Assembly: GCF_900105045.1 (NCBI RefSeq) | Contig: NZ_LT629739.1 | Coordinates: 2,790,001 to 2,854,000, forward strand | Source of the DNA: Brevibacterium picturae | Lineage (GTDB): Bacteria > Actinomycetota > Actinomycetes > Actinomycetales > Brevibacteriaceae | DNA: 64,000 nucleotides | Direction of reading: 5' to 3' | The notes under the pieces: generated by a model | What the model saw: only the letters and a program-made list of their open reading frames with translations | Database searches by the model: none | What the model was told of the DNA's origin: nothing | Translations under genes and position numbers: made by a program | Shown: positions 36,569 to 46,196 of the stretch, in pieces | Layout of the letters: every line of letters starts with the position of its first letter | Numbering within the stretch: the first letter of the stretch is position 1

Positions 36569-36759
36569 TAGAGTTGCATCAGCTAGGCAAGCACTGCCCT
36601 TGTGTTCTATTCGTGCTTCACCGAGATCATTCTCTAGAGGTCAATGAGAGATATCGCGGGGTCGGTTGAGTTTTACTAGCTTCCGTTGTCCGCTGCGCAG
36701 CCACGCTGGTTGCAATCGGGTGACGGAATGTCAATGACACTGCACTGTATGGAGAAGTA
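36569..36759 (+). promoter_or_regulatory. cspA promoter and long 5' leader
   Basis: TAGAGT at 36569-36574 is the best -10 box and would give a leader of about 180 nt; TATATAAC at 36513 is a second candidate. Cold-shock genes often have long structured leaders. I see no gene in 36419-36759. Confidence 0.5.
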
Positions 36760-36963
36760 ATGGCACAAGGTACCGTCAAATGGTTCAACGCCGAAAAGGG
36801 CTATGGATTCATCACCCTGGAAGGCAACAACCAGGACGTGTTCGTTCACTGGAGCGCAATCCAGATGGACGGCTACCGCGCTCTCGAAGAGGGCCAGCAG
36901 GTTGAGTTCGAAGTTGGAGAAGGACAAAAGGGTCCTCAGGCGGAATCCGTCACCCTCCTCTGA
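36760..36963 (+). CDS. cspA: cold-shock protein CspA
   Basis: A 67-residue single cold-shock domain. RNP1 KGYGFI and RNP2 VFVHWSAI are intact. It binds single-stranded RNA and DNA, melts RNA structure and acts in the cytoplasm. GGAGAAG precedes ATG 36760. It is followed by a clear terminator, so it is monocistronic. A second, longer cold-shock protein is at 57882-58262. Confidence 0.96.
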   Translation: MAQGTVKWFNAEKGYGFITLEGNNQDVFVHWSAIQMDGYRALEEGQQVEFEVGEGQKGPQAESVTLL

Positions 36964-37036
36964 GACTCACGTACGTAAAGTCTTTTGATCCGCTTCGGCA
37001 GGATGACGGCCGAGGCCAGAATCCTCCCGAGCGGGG

Positions 37037-37069
37037 AAAGCGCCAAGCAGGCAACTGCTTGGCGCTTTT
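37037..37069 (+). terminator. Rho-independent terminator of cspA
   Basis: AAAGCGCCAAGCAG pairs with CTGCTTGGCGCTTT around loop GCAA, ending in TTTT. Confidence 0.92.
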
Positions 37070-37552
37070 CAGTTGTGCGGGGGCGCCCACTTCCTGCGGG
37101 GCAGCCCTCCTGCGGGGCGGCCTCCCGTGGGATACCACTTCTCCTGCATGATGACTCTCATTCGTGATGACTCTCATGCGCGAGTGAACGATCAGAATGC
37201 GTGTCTGGGGCCTCATGCTGCTGGAGACGGTTGAGGGGTGTCGGTTGAAAAATGGGGTGGGGCCCGATCGAAGTCTCAGAGCTCTACTTGCAAGTGGGGC
37301 TCTGAAACGTGGATGGGGCTGTCAGTCTCGGCTCGTTCGAATGCATCTCGCGCAGCAGCCTTCCCCGCGCAGTTGCCGCAGAGCTCGCGCCTCTGGCCAC
37401 GCACCTGAGACCTCGCGCATCGAGCTGGCGAGCCACGGTCATCCAGCGCACCTCTTTCTTCTATCTGGCGACGCGAATGGAGTTTCGCGCTGGGCCGAAC
37501 CGCACAAGCAAGCGGGAGCCACCCAAAACGATGGCTGCGGGCACGTCCAATA
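37070..37552. other. no gene seen between cspA terminator and CIRCE
   Basis: Open frames here overlap groEL out of frame or have atypical composition, and none has a good start. A 16-17 nt direct repeat (TGATGACTCTCAT) lies at about 37147 and 37164. A hairpin pairs TCAGAGC with GCTCTGA at 37276-37305 with ACTTGCAAGT inside. Confidence 0.55.
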
Positions 37553-37579
37553 TTTGCACTCGCAGGGGGAGAGTGCTAA
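37553..37579. promoter_or_regulatory. CIRCE element (HrcA operator)
   Basis: TTTGCACTC, 9 nt, GAGTGCTAA: one base from the consensus TTAGCACTC-N9-GAGTGCTAA. It lies 157 nt before the groEL start and predicts HrcA-controlled heat-shock induction. Confidence 0.92.
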
Positions 37580-37729
37580 ATCTAGTACTGGTGAAAACCA
37601 TGGGTTTCTCATCAGTCGTCTCGAGAGCGTGGTCCATGTGTGGAATGGAACATGCGGACACACTCTCTGCCGTCGCGGGCGTTGGCGACTGCTCTGGAAT
37701 CCCACTCCACTCCATCAGGGAGGATCTAA

Positions 37730-39373
<1,644 letters not shown>

Positions 39374-39393
39374 TCAGCCCCTGACGCTCCACG

Positions 39394-39434
39394 AGCCGTG
39401 CCGGTGCCCGAAAGGGCGCCGGCACGGCTCTTTT
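39394..39434 (+). terminator. Rho-independent terminator of groEL
   Basis: AGCCGTGCCGGTGCCC pairs with GGGCGCCGGCACGGCT (one G-T pair) around GAAA, then C and TTTT. Confidence 0.92.
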
Positions 39435-39453
39435 CGGTGTTTGGTAAGTCCCG

Positions 39454-39459
39454 TAGCCT
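39454..39459 (+). promoter_or_regulatory. -10 box TAGCCT, leaderless SnoaL-like gene
   Basis: TAGCCT ends 7 nt before ATG 39467, 20 nt beyond the groEL terminator T-run. Confidence 0.58.
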
Positions 39460-39466
39460 GGATGAC

Positions 39467-39850
39467 ATGACGTTCACCGGCACAGATTCCTGCGGAAACA
39501 GCCCGAAGAACATGTTCGTGGCCCGGTTCGAAGAGAATCTGTTCAATGGCGATGAGCAAGCCCTCGCCGAGGTTGTCGCCGAGGACTGCATCCTCCAGAT
39601 CGTCGGCAGCGGGGGAGTTGAGACCAGCACCGGGCGCGACGCGGTCGTCGATGCGCTGCTGGGCGTCTCGGACGCAGATCCCGTAGCCGGCCACCTGGAG
39701 GCTGCGATCACCCACGGCAAGGCCGCTGCGGCATGGGGTCAGTGGGAGAATTCGAGCGACGGAGACGACGTTCGGCAGTTCTCACATACATTCTGGTTCC
39801 GCACCAACAAGGCAGAGGAATTCGCTCAGATCCGGGTATTCCACCCCTGA
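39467..39850 (+). CDS. SnoaL/NTF2-like protein
   Basis: A 127-residue cone-shaped alpha-beta barrel type protein: an N-terminal helix (PKNMFVARFEENLFNGDEQA), then strands ending AEEFAQIRVFHP. Such folds serve as small isomerases, hydrolases or ligand-binding domains; nothing visible assigns a reaction. The start at ATG 39467 fits a leaderless mRNA, whereas the longer frame would begin inside the groEL terminator. Confidence 0.82.
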   Translation: MTFTGTDSCGNSPKNMFVARFEENLFNGDEQALAEVVAEDCILQIVGSGGVETSTGRDAVVDALLGVSDADPVAGHLEAAITHGKAAAAWGQWENSSDGDDVRQFSHTFWFRTNKAEEFAQIRVFHP

Positions 39851-39927
39851 GGCCTCAAAGCTGAAAGTTCCCATGCGCGGCGCTGCCCGTCAACGCCAGC
39901 GGTGACTGGCACCCCCAAGCGCTGCTT

Positions 39928-40701
39928 TCAGTCCCAGGGGTTTCCGCGTCGCCGACGACGTTCTTCCCGCCGCCTGCGCATCTCATCACGCGGAGACTCA
40001 TAGCCAGGCCTGAAAGGAGGGGCCAAAGGGTGAGGAGGCTGCAGACCGTGGCCGAACGCGTCGTCGAAGTCCTCGTCCTCATCATCGTTCTTATGCTCCT
40101 CAAGCTCACGCTTGGCCTCAGCATCGCCCAACTGCGCTCGAGCTCGTTTCGTCAGCTCTCGCTTGCGTTTGCGGATGAGGCTCTGCTTGTTGGAGATCTG
40201 AGAGATCGCCCCGAAGAGCATCGGAAGGATGACGAAGATCGGCCAGAAGAAGATGAACCGTCCCGAGGCGAGTGAGGTGGCGGCCCAGATGGCGAGCGTC
40301 ACGCCGGCGGGGCCGGCGAACATGCCCAGCAGTGCGTTCCGGACACGGTCCCGGTAGTACTTGTGCGCGGCCGCGTCGATCTGCTCAGGAGTGATCGGGA
40401 CACGATCGGCATCCAGCCGGGCCAGAGCTTGAGCGCGGGCGGAATCGTCGAGTTCGCCGGGTTCGACCTCGCCCGCCTCGGCGATGATGAGGTCCTGGAC
40501 AAGGTCGGGAACCTCTCCCAGGGTCTTCAGACGATTGGCGGCCTCGCTGCGCTCGTCGAATTCCTCCGCATCGATCTGCCCCAGCGCATACGCCTCGGAG
40601 AGCACATCGGTCACGACGGCGCGATCGGCATCCGAGGCGCGCACCTGCCCATGAGCGCGTGGATCCGCGGTGAATCGCGACCAGAGCGGAGGACTGTTCA
40701 T
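39928..40701 (-). CDS. DUF1707 protein with two-helix membrane segment
   Basis: A 257-residue protein. DUF1707 is at about 21-73 (VRASDADRAVVTDVLSEAYA and GQIDAEEFDERSEAA), followed by a linker, two membrane helices (about 139-177), then a strongly basic and acidic cytoplasmic tail. DUF1707 is common in actinobacterial membrane and signalling proteins and is of unknown role. ATG 40701 is 7 nt after TACAGT on the minus strand, so it is predicted leaderless. Promoters of this gene and the divergent TauE gene lie within about 40 bp. Confidence 0.87.
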   Translation of the reverse strand: MNSPPLWSRFTADPRAHGQVRASDADRAVVTDVLSEAYALGQIDAEEFDERSEAANRLKTLGEVPDLVQDLIIAEAGEVEPGELDDSARAQALARLDADRVPITPEQIDAAAHKYYRDRVRNALLGMFAGPAGVTLAIWAATSLASGRFIFFWPIFVILPMLFGAISQISNKQSLIRKRKRELTKRARAQLGDAEAKRELEEHKNDDEDEDFDDAFGHGLQPPHPLAPPFRPGYESPRDEMRRRREERRRRRGNPWD

Positions 40702-40708
40702 GTCTCTT

Positions 40709-40714
40709 ACTGTA
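40709..40714 (-). promoter_or_regulatory. -10 box TACAGT, leaderless DUF1707 gene
   Basis: TACAGT on the minus strand ends 7 nt before ATG 40701. Confidence 0.58.
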
Positions 40715-40740
40715 ACCCCGCCCAGAAGAGGGCCTTGAAC

Positions 40741-40746
40741 TAGAAT
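40741..40746 (+). promoter_or_regulatory. -10 box TAGAAT, leaderless TauE gene
   Basis: TAGAAT ends 7 nt before ATG 40754. The -35 regions of this and the divergent promoter must overlap. Confidence 0.6.
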
Positions 40747-40753
40747 TGAGCAA

Positions 40754-41503
40754 ATGGAACCCGTCGTCGTGCTCATCCTGTTCGCGGTGTTCCTCGGGGC
40801 AGTCTCACAACGAGTCAGTGGGATGGGATTCGGCCTGGTCAGCGGCCCATTCCTGGTGCTGTTGCTCGACCCGTTCTCGGGTGTGGTGCTCATCAACATC
40901 TGCGGAATCGTCGCCAGCGGCACCGTATTCGTCCGCACTTGGCGAGAGGCCGAGTGGGGTTCGTTCTGGAAATTGTCGTTGGGAACCGTGATCGGCACTG
41001 TTCCCGGCGCACTCCTCGCTGCCGCGCTCCCAGCGCCACCGCTGCAGATACTGATCGGCGTGCTCATCATCGTCTCCCTCATCAGCTCCATGATCATCGG
41101 CCGAATCGGCAAGACGATGCCCGCGAACTTCGGAACGAAGTTCACGACCGGTTTCCTCTCGGGAACGATGTCGGCGGCTGCCGGCACGGGCGGTCCTGCC
41201 GTCAGCGCCTATGCAGTGCTGACGAAATGGGAGCAGCGCAGCTTCGCCGCAACCCTGCAGCCGTTCCTCGTCGTAGGAACCACCTCGGCGATCATCTTCA
41301 AAGCCGTATTCGATCACAGCGCCTGGCCGCAGCTGACCGCGCCCACATGGATCGGGATCGCGGCGGTCCTCGTTGCCGGGCTCGTCAGCGGTGACTGGCT
41401 GTCGCAGAAGATCGAGTCCTCGACTGCTCGGATCGCCGTGATCGTCCTTGCCCTCGGAGGCGGAACCGCGACCCTCGTCAAAGGTCTGGCGCACCTGAAC
41501 TGA
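40754..41503 (+). CDS. TauE/SafE-family permease (DUF81)
   Basis: A 249-residue membrane protein with about 8 helices in two related halves. The halves start with VFLGAVSQRVSGMGFGLVSG and FLSGTMSAAAGTGGPAVSAY, the paired Gly-rich motifs of the TauE/SafE family. Members export sulfite, sulfoacetate or other organic anions. The substrate is unknown and no sulfur gene is adjacent. Predicted leaderless. Confidence 0.9.
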   Translation: MEPVVVLILFAVFLGAVSQRVSGMGFGLVSGPFLVLLLDPFSGVVLINICGIVASGTVFVRTWREAEWGSFWKLSLGTVIGTVPGALLAAALPAPPLQILIGVLIIVSLISSMIIGRIGKTMPANFGTKFTTGFLSGTMSAAAGTGGPAVSAYAVLTKWEQRSFAATLQPFLVVGTTSAIIFKAVFDHSAWPQLTAPTWIGIAAVLVAGLVSGDWLSQKIESSTARIAVIVLALGGGTATLVKGLAHLN

Positions 41504-41684
41504 CCGCGACTGTCGAGCTTCCCTCGTTGTCAATTCGGTGACCTACGGTGAGCGGACAGGGTGCTCGCGGAGAGCACCTGCGTGGGGCCCGTCGACTGAG
41601 CCGATACAAGGGTTCGGTTCAGTCGCCTGTCAGATTCGTCCGGCATACTTACTGGTGACTCGTTTTGCTGGGGAGGCATGAATC

Positions 41685-42521
41685 GTGGCAGAAGTATTCC
41701 TGATAATAATCGTGGTGCTCGGCACCATCTTCTTCGTGAGCCACCGCAAGGAGAAGAAGCGTCAGAAGGAGCTCTTCGCCGCCGAGCTGCAGCAGGTGAC
41801 GAAGACCGCTGAAGAGGATGTCACGTCCTTCGGCGAAGAAGTCGCCGAACTCGATATTCTCACGGCTGGCGTCGAACTCGACACCGGCGGCGAGCAGGAC
41901 TACAAGCAGGCGCTCGACTCCTATGACATCGCCAAGGAAACGCTCGACAAGGTCGACGAGCCCTCCGATATCCGCAATGTCACCGAGGCACTCGAAGACG
42001 GTCGCTACGCGGCCAAATGTGTGCGCGCCCGCGTGGACGGAAAGCCACTTCCTGTGCGTCGTCCCCCCTGCTTCTTCAACCCGCAGCACGGTCCCTCAGT
42101 CGAAGACATCGACTGGGCACCGGCCGGAGGCCAATTGCGTCCGGTTCCCGTCTGCGCCGCCGACGCAGAGCGAGTCGCAGTGGGTGCCGAGCCCGCGGTC
42201 CGCAAGGTCGTGACCGGTGACGGACACACACGCCGCGCCTACTGGGAGGCCGGTCCCGCATACGCCGAATACAACCGGGGATACTTCAACTCCTACGCAG
42301 GCTCGGGACTTCTGCCCGGCGTGCTCATGGGATCGATGATGTTCGGTGGAATGGGCGGCGGCTGGGACGGTGCCGAAGGTGCTGGAGCCGATGCTGGCGG
42401 CGGTGACGGAGGCGGCGGCGATGCCGGAGGTGACGGCGGCGGACTCTTTGGTGGCGGAGATGGTGGCGACGGCGGCGGACTCTTCGGCGGCGACGGATTC
42501 GACTTCGGAGACCTGTTCTGA
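41685..42521 (+). CDS. unknown protein, N-terminal membrane helix and Gly/Asp-rich tail
   Basis: A 278-residue protein starting at GTG 41685 (GGGGAGG upstream). One membrane helix (about 2-19) is followed by a helical charged domain (25-115) and a middle region with RRPPCFFNPQHGP and YWEAGPAYAEYNRGYFNS. After about 205 it becomes a Gly/Asp/Phe-rich tail with repeated GGDGGGLFGG words. The layout (anchor, coiled helices, flexible Gly-rich tail) resembles proteins of unknown function common in Actinobacteria. It overlaps the S4-domain gene by one base (TGATG). I do not recognise a family. Confidence 0.75.
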   Translation: MAEVFLIIIVVLGTIFFVSHRKEKKRQKELFAAELQQVTKTAEEDVTSFGEEVAELDILTAGVELDTGGEQDYKQALDSYDIAKETLDKVDEPSDIRNVTEALEDGRYAAKCVRARVDGKPLPVRRPPCFFNPQHGPSVEDIDWAPAGGQLRPVPVCAADAERVAVGAEPAVRKVVTGDGHTRRAYWEAGPAYAEYNRGYFNSYAGSGLLPGVLMGSMMFGGMGGGWDGAEGAGADAGGGDGGGGDAGGDGGGLFGGGDGGDGGGLFGGDGFDFGDLF

Positions 42522-42733
42522 TGGAGACCATCGAAATCCGCGGTGATTCGATCAAACTCGGTCAGCTGCTCAAACTCCATGGCGTCGCCGAACACGGTGC
42601 GATGGCCAAAGACATGATCGCCGACGGCGAAGTCGTGGTCAACGGTGAGGTCGAGACTCGCCGAGGCGCCACGATTCGTCCCGGAGACACGGTCGAGGCC
42701 CTGGGCGAGGCCATCGAGATCTCTGCCGAGTAG
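42521..42733 (+). CDS. S4-domain RNA-binding protein
   Basis: A 70-residue free-standing S4 domain (IKLGQLLKLHGVAEHGAMAK, then IADGEVVVNGEVETRRGATI). It resembles YbcJ/YaaA-type small S4 proteins that bind structured RNA, including ribosomal RNA. ATG 42521 shares its A with the previous stop. A strong palindromic terminator follows. Confidence 0.88.
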   Translation: METIEIRGDSIKLGQLLKLHGVAEHGAMAKDMIADGEVVVNGEVETRRGATIRPGDTVEALGEAIEISAE

Positions 42734-42779
42734 GACTCGCCGTCCTGGTTTCGAGCCGACTGCCGAACCAGGACTGACA

Positions 42780-42819
42780 AAGCGGAAGGGACGTCCCCGC
42801 GGGGACGTCCCTTCCGCTT
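42780..42819 (+). terminator. 40-bp perfect palindrome, terminator of S4 gene
   Basis: 42780-42799 is the exact reverse complement of 42800-42819 (half-site AAGCGGAAGGGACGTCCCCG). It lies between convergent genes and starts with two A and ends with two T, so it could terminate both ways. Confidence 0.85.
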
Positions 42820-42872
42820 ATTCCGGTGCAGGCATTTACTCCGGTTCAGCTGCGTATTCCGGTTCAGGCGCG
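42819..42872. repeat. 18-bp tandem repeat, three copies
   Basis: Units start at 42819, 42837 and 42855 with the core TCCGGTTCAG (first unit TCCGGTGCAG). They begin right at the end of the palindromic terminator. Confidence 0.85.
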
Positions 42873-42963
42873 GTCGCTTGGCCGACGGCTGCAGTTGAGT
42901 TCGCGTCGCTCCGGCCGACGGGTATACGCCCTCCGTCGACGACGGAGGGCATGTGATCCGTGC

Positions 42964-43563
42964 TCAGGGGTGTTGATCCGCCCGAGGGGTGTCGTTGAGA
43001 CCGGGTGCGTCCCAGAGAGGCGACCACCTGGAGGTGTCCTCTTCGAAGGGGAGCTCATTGGACAGTATGCCACGCACCTGAATCTCGAGTGGGTTGTCGC
43101 GCTGTTTGGGGCCCGACTGTGCGAACGGATAGAAGGTGCCCCGCTTGTACTGGTAGACAAGCGCCAGACGGCGACCATCCGGGTTGGCGAAGTAGACGGT
43201 CGAGCACAGCAGCATCGTATCGAAGCCCTGGCTGACCAGGGCCGAATTCACGGCGTGCAGATTGGTCACGAGGCTGACCACCTGGGCGTCGGAGTCGGAG
43301 ACCACCTGCCAGGTGTAGCCGAAGCCGTCGTTGCGCTGTGACACGCTCGCGGCGGAGTCCGAACTGATGAGGGCGATGCTCTCGGACTCGGCGGTCTGGA
43401 ACGCCGCACCCTCGACCTGTCGGAATGCCACGGCGCCGACTCCGGTGGGCTTGAAGCCTGTCGCGGCCTCGAGCGTCAGTGCGGCGGGAGGCAGTGCGAA
43501 GAGGTCGTCGAGGTTGGCCCGCTTCGGTTTGGAACGGCCCAACAGCGCGTCGAAGAAACCCAT
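42964..43563 (-). CDS. pspAB: PspA-associated protein PspAB
   Basis: A 199-residue soluble protein beginning MGFFDALLGRSKP, typical of the actinobacterial PspAB family, with a conserved core around SQRNDGFGYTWQVVSD and VYFANPDGRRLALVYQYKRG. Its job in the phage-shock response is not established. AGGAG precedes ATG 43563. It is the last gene of the set pspA-pspAA-htpX-pspAB, separated from htpX by an 84-nt gap with a 33-bp tandem repeat. Confidence 0.85.
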   Translation of the reverse strand: MGFFDALLGRSKPKRANLDDLFALPPAALTLEAATGFKPTGVGAVAFRQVEGAAFQTAESESIALISSDSAASVSQRNDGFGYTWQVVSDSDAQVVSLVTNLHAVNSALVSQGFDTMLLCSTVYFANPDGRRLALVYQYKRGTFYPFAQSGPKQRDNPLEIQVRGILSNELPFEEDTSRWSPLWDAPGLNDTPRADQHP

Positions 43564-43590
43564 GAAACTCCTAGTGGATGTCGGTCGGTG

Positions 43591-43650
43591 CGGTTGATGT
43601 CACCAGAGTTGTGGTCAGCAGAACGGCTGATGTCACCAGAGTAGTGGTCA
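43591..43650. repeat. 33-bp tandem duplication downstream of htpX
   Basis: Blocks 43591-43617 and 43624-43650 (27 nt, two mismatches) share GATGTCACCAGAGT and are offset by 33 nt. The upper copy ends with the htpX stop codon, so the sequence just after the gene was duplicated. Confidence 0.85.
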
Positions 43651-44556
43651 CTGCGGCTGCGAGAGCTGCCCGGAGATCCTCGCCAACTGCTCCAGGCGTT
43701 TGTCGAGCGAGGGATGGGTGGAGAAGAGCTGTGTGAAGGCGGCCTTGCCGCTGGCTGCGGGAATGAGGGCCAGGTGATTCGCCGAGGAGGAGGCACGCAG
43801 GTCCTTCTCGGGGATCTTGCTCATGTCGCCGCTGAGCTTCGTCAGTGCGGAGGCCAGTGTCGAGGGTGCGCCGGTGAGGATTGCGGCTGCCCTGTCCGCG
43901 GCAAGTTCGCGGTAGCGCGAGAGGCTGCGGATGAGGAGGAACGAGAGCCCGTAGACGACGGCACCGACGAGGATGAACAGCAACTGGATCGGAACGCCGT
44001 TGTTGTTGTTCGATCGTCCGAAGCTCATGTAATACCCGGCGCGCATCATCAGCGCGGCTACGACGCCGGTGACTCCGGCGACGGTCATGACGGTGACATC
44101 GCGGTGGGCGACGTGAGAGAGTTCGTGGGCGAGCACGACCTCGACCTCATCGCGGTCGAGCTTCTCGAGCAGACCACGCGTGACACAGACGACCGAGCGT
44201 TCCGGTGACCGGCCAGTGGCGAAGGCATTGGGGATGGCTGAATTCGAGACTGCGACGCGCGGTTTGGTCGAATCGGCGAGCTGGCAGAGGCGGTCGATCA
44301 TCGTGTGCAGGTCCGAGGCCTCCTCAGGGGAGACCTCCCGTGCACCCATCGCCTTCATGGCGATCTTGTCCGAGAAGTACCACTGGAAGAAGAATGCGCC
44401 GGCACTGACGAGCACAGCGATGATGACGCCGGAGATGCTTCCGCCGAGCATCCACCAGATGGCGAGGATGAGGATCACGTAGATGAGCCCATTGAGGAAG
44501 ATCGTCCACCCCATGCGCATGGTGAGTCCGTTGTCTTTGACGAAGCGATTCTTCAT
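43648..44556 (-). CDS. htpX: HtpX-type M48 membrane metalloprotease
   Basis: A 302-residue zinc protease of the cytoplasmic membrane that removes misfolded membrane proteins. Two membrane helices lie at about 15-55, then HELSH (about 143-147), two more helices (about 160-215) and the third ligand in SRYRELAADRAAA. Start ATG 44556 has GAGAGGAAC upstream. The neighbours are Psp proteins, and in Actinobacteria HtpX and Psp are known to act together against envelope stress. Confidence 0.94.
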   Translation of the reverse strand: MKNRFVKDNGLTMRMGWTIFLNGLIYVILILAIWWMLGGSISGVIIAVLVSAGAFFFQWYFSDKIAMKAMGAREVSPEEASDLHTMIDRLCQLADSTKPRVAVSNSAIPNAFATGRSPERSVVCVTRGLLEKLDRDEVEVVLAHELSHVAHRDVTVMTVAGVTGVVAALMMRAGYYMSFGRSNNNNGVPIQLLFILVGAVVYGLSFLLIRSLSRYRELAADRAAAILTGAPSTLASALTKLSGDMSKIPEKDLRASSSANHLALIPAASGKAAFTQLFSTHPSLDKRLEQLARISGQLSQPQ

Positions 44557-44643
44557 CGTCGTTCCTCTCTGGGTGTGTCAGTTCCGGCCCACAGCCTTGG
44601 GTCAAGGCAATGGGCCGGAGTCATCGATATCAAGCTATGAGGA

Positions 44644-44928
44644 TCAGGCTGGATCGGGAATGAAGCCTTCGCCGGTGAGAAGTTCGGTAATCTCTTCCAG
44701 AGTCGCGTCGACGAACGGGACGACGGCTTCGCTCGTCCCCAGAAAGTCGTCCGAGACTGGCTTGCCGTGTCCGACGACGTAGTCGTGGAGCGAATTCAGA
44801 GCGTTTCTGGCGGCTTGTTCATTGCCCACATTGACGGCGTCCTCGACCTGATTGTCGTACTTCTGCAGCAGCTTGTGGTCGACGTCTGCGACGTCGAACT
44901 GGCCTTCGCCCATGATGCGGATGATCAT
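44644..44928 (-). CDS. pspAA: PspA-associated protein PspAA
   Basis: A 94-residue protein starting MIIRIMGEGQFDVAD, the typical PspAA beginning, and ending with an acidic helix. Its ATG overlaps the PspA stop by 4 nt (ATGA), so the two are made together. PspAA is a frequent partner of bacterial PspA; its molecular role is unclear. Confidence 0.9.
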   Translation of the reverse strand: MIIRIMGEGQFDVADVDHKLLQKYDNQVEDAVNVGNEQAARNALNSLHDYVVGHGKPVSDDFLGTSEAVVPFVDATLEEITELLTGEGFIPDPA

Positions 44929-45671
44929 TGCTTGTCCTCACCTTCAAGCGACTGCTGCTGTTTGTCCGACGAGGCCGGCAGCGCCTCACGCATCCGGTTG
45001 AGTTCCATCTCGACGTCGTTATCGCTGGAGAGCGCGTCGAGCTGTGCGCTGAGGTCGTCCTTCGACGAGCCGGTCACATCCTCCAGTGCGCCCGAAGCGA
45101 TCAGTTCGTCGACGGCACCGGCACGTGCCTGGAGCGAAGCGGTCTTGTCCTCGGCGCGCTGGACCGCGAGTCCGACGTCACCGAGTTCTTCGGAGATGCC
45201 CGAGAAGGCTTCGCCGATCTTCGACTGTGCCTCGGCGGCGTTGTATGTGGCTTTGATCGTTTCCTTCCGGGTGCGGAAGGCGTCGACCTTGGCCTGCAAC
45301 CGTTGTGAAGCCATGGTGAGTTTCTGCTCTTCGGCCTGCAGCCCCTCGTGCTGACCCTGCAGGTCGGTGATCTGCTGGTCCAGTCCCGACTTCCGAGTCA
45401 GTGCCTCACGTGCGAGGTCCTCGCGGTTCATTTCCATGGCCTTCTGAGCCTGGCCGCTGAGTTTGGTCTGCTGCTGTTCGAGCTGCGTCATCTGCAGCTC
45501 GAGGCGCTTGCGGCTGGTGGCGACATCGGCAACACCGCGGCGTACCTTCTGCAGCAGCTCAAGCTGCTTCTGATATGAATAGTCGAGAGTTTCATTGGGG
45601 TCCTCGGCTTTGTCCAGTGCCTTGTTGGCCTTGGCGCCGAAGATCGCCGCGATCCTTTGGAAGATACTCAT
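44925..45671 (-). CDS. pspA: phage shock protein A / Vipp1-family membrane repair protein
   Basis: A 248-residue ESCRT-III-like protein. The amphipathic N-terminal helix MSIFQRIAAIFGAKANKALD is followed by long coiled-coil helices (residues 30-200) rich in Gln, Glu, Lys and Leu. It assembles on stressed membranes to preserve the proton barrier. AGGAG precedes ATG 45671, about 11 nt away. The promoter is probably TAGGCT at 45771-45776 (minus strand), inside an inverted repeat. Confidence 0.95.
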   Translation of the reverse strand: MSIFQRIAAIFGAKANKALDKAEDPNETLDYSYQKQLELLQKVRRGVADVATSRKRLELQMTQLEQQQTKLSGQAQKAMEMNREDLAREALTRKSGLDQQITDLQGQHEGLQAEEQKLTMASQRLQAKVDAFRTRKETIKATYNAAEAQSKIGEAFSGISEELGDVGLAVQRAEDKTASLQARAGAVDELIASGALEDVTGSSKDDLSAQLDALSSDNDVEMELNRMREALPASSDKQQQSLEGEDKQ

Positions 45672-45766
45672 CCCTAGTTGACTCCTGCATTGGTCTTGAC
45701 CCGACGCTGCCGGCCGATCATCTCCGAACCTGGAGGAACCCAGCCAGCACCGCCGCGAACTATCGC

Positions 45767-45792
45767 TATCAGCCTACTAATAAAGGCTGATA
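45767..45792. promoter_or_regulatory. inverted repeat at the pspA promoter
   Basis: TATCAGCC, 10 nt, GGCTGATA: perfect 8-bp arms about 95 bp before pspA. The likely -10 box TAGGCT overlaps the left arm, so it may be an operator for a stress regulator. Confidence 0.6.
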
Positions 45793-45866
45793 ATTTGCCA
45801 GACGCGGACAAAGAACTCGAACAGAGACTTCAGATGGGATTAGGTACCGACAGTGTCGATTGCCCG

Positions 45867-45923
45867 GCGCTCACGGAGTGAACCAGCGCTCTCGGAACGA
45901 ACCGGCGCTCACGGTGCGAAGAG
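45867..45923. repeat. 19-bp tandem repeat at WXG100 3' end, three copies
   Basis: Units start at 45867, 45886 and 45905, each beginning GCGCTC and sharing GCGCTCACGG-like cores. The third unit contains the WXG100 stop codon, so the gene end is repeated downstream. Confidence 0.8.
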
Positions 45924-46196
45924 GCGAGAGTTCGCAGCTTCGACCTCCGAGTACTGCGCGGCCGCCGTGTTGAGCGCTGCATGAATCGAGTTCAGTGATT
46001 CGAACAGCTGTTTCTGTGCCCCTTCCCATTCATTGATGACCGTCTGGAAATTCTGTGCCGCACTTCCTTTCCAACACTCCTGCAGGGCCAAAAGATTCCT
46101 CAGCATCGTATTGGACTCTGCAATGAGGGTGCGGGAGGTGCCGGCCGTGGCGGCCGCTGCGGATGAGACGCGTTCGGCATCGACTTCGAAACTCAT
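45909..46196 (-). CDS. WXG100-family protein (EsxA-like)
   Basis: A 95-residue helical hairpin protein. The turn motif is WKGSAAQNF (a W-x-G form), and YSEVE near the C-terminus fits the YxxxE export signal of type VII secretion. AGGAGAAG precedes ATG 46196. No EccC, EccD or partner Esx gene is nearby; it sits alone between the Psp set and HtrA. It could be exported by an ESX system encoded elsewhere. Confidence 0.88.
   Translation of the reverse strand: MSFEVDAERVSSAAAATAGTSRTLIAESNTMLRNLLALQECWKGSAAQNFQTVINEWEGAQKQLFESLNSIHAALNTAAAQYSEVEAANSRLFAP

Noticed and set aside
39851-39931. Bidirectional terminator between the SnoaL-like and DUF1707 genes
   Set aside because: CTGAAAG and CTTTCAG can pair but the 57-nt interior pairs poorly, so I do not list it as a feature.
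42645-42956. 103-codon frame with YSG-type repeats overlapping the S4 gene
   Set aside because: It is out of frame with the S4 gene and crosses the palindromic terminator; the repeat is the 18-bp DNA repeat at 42819-42872.
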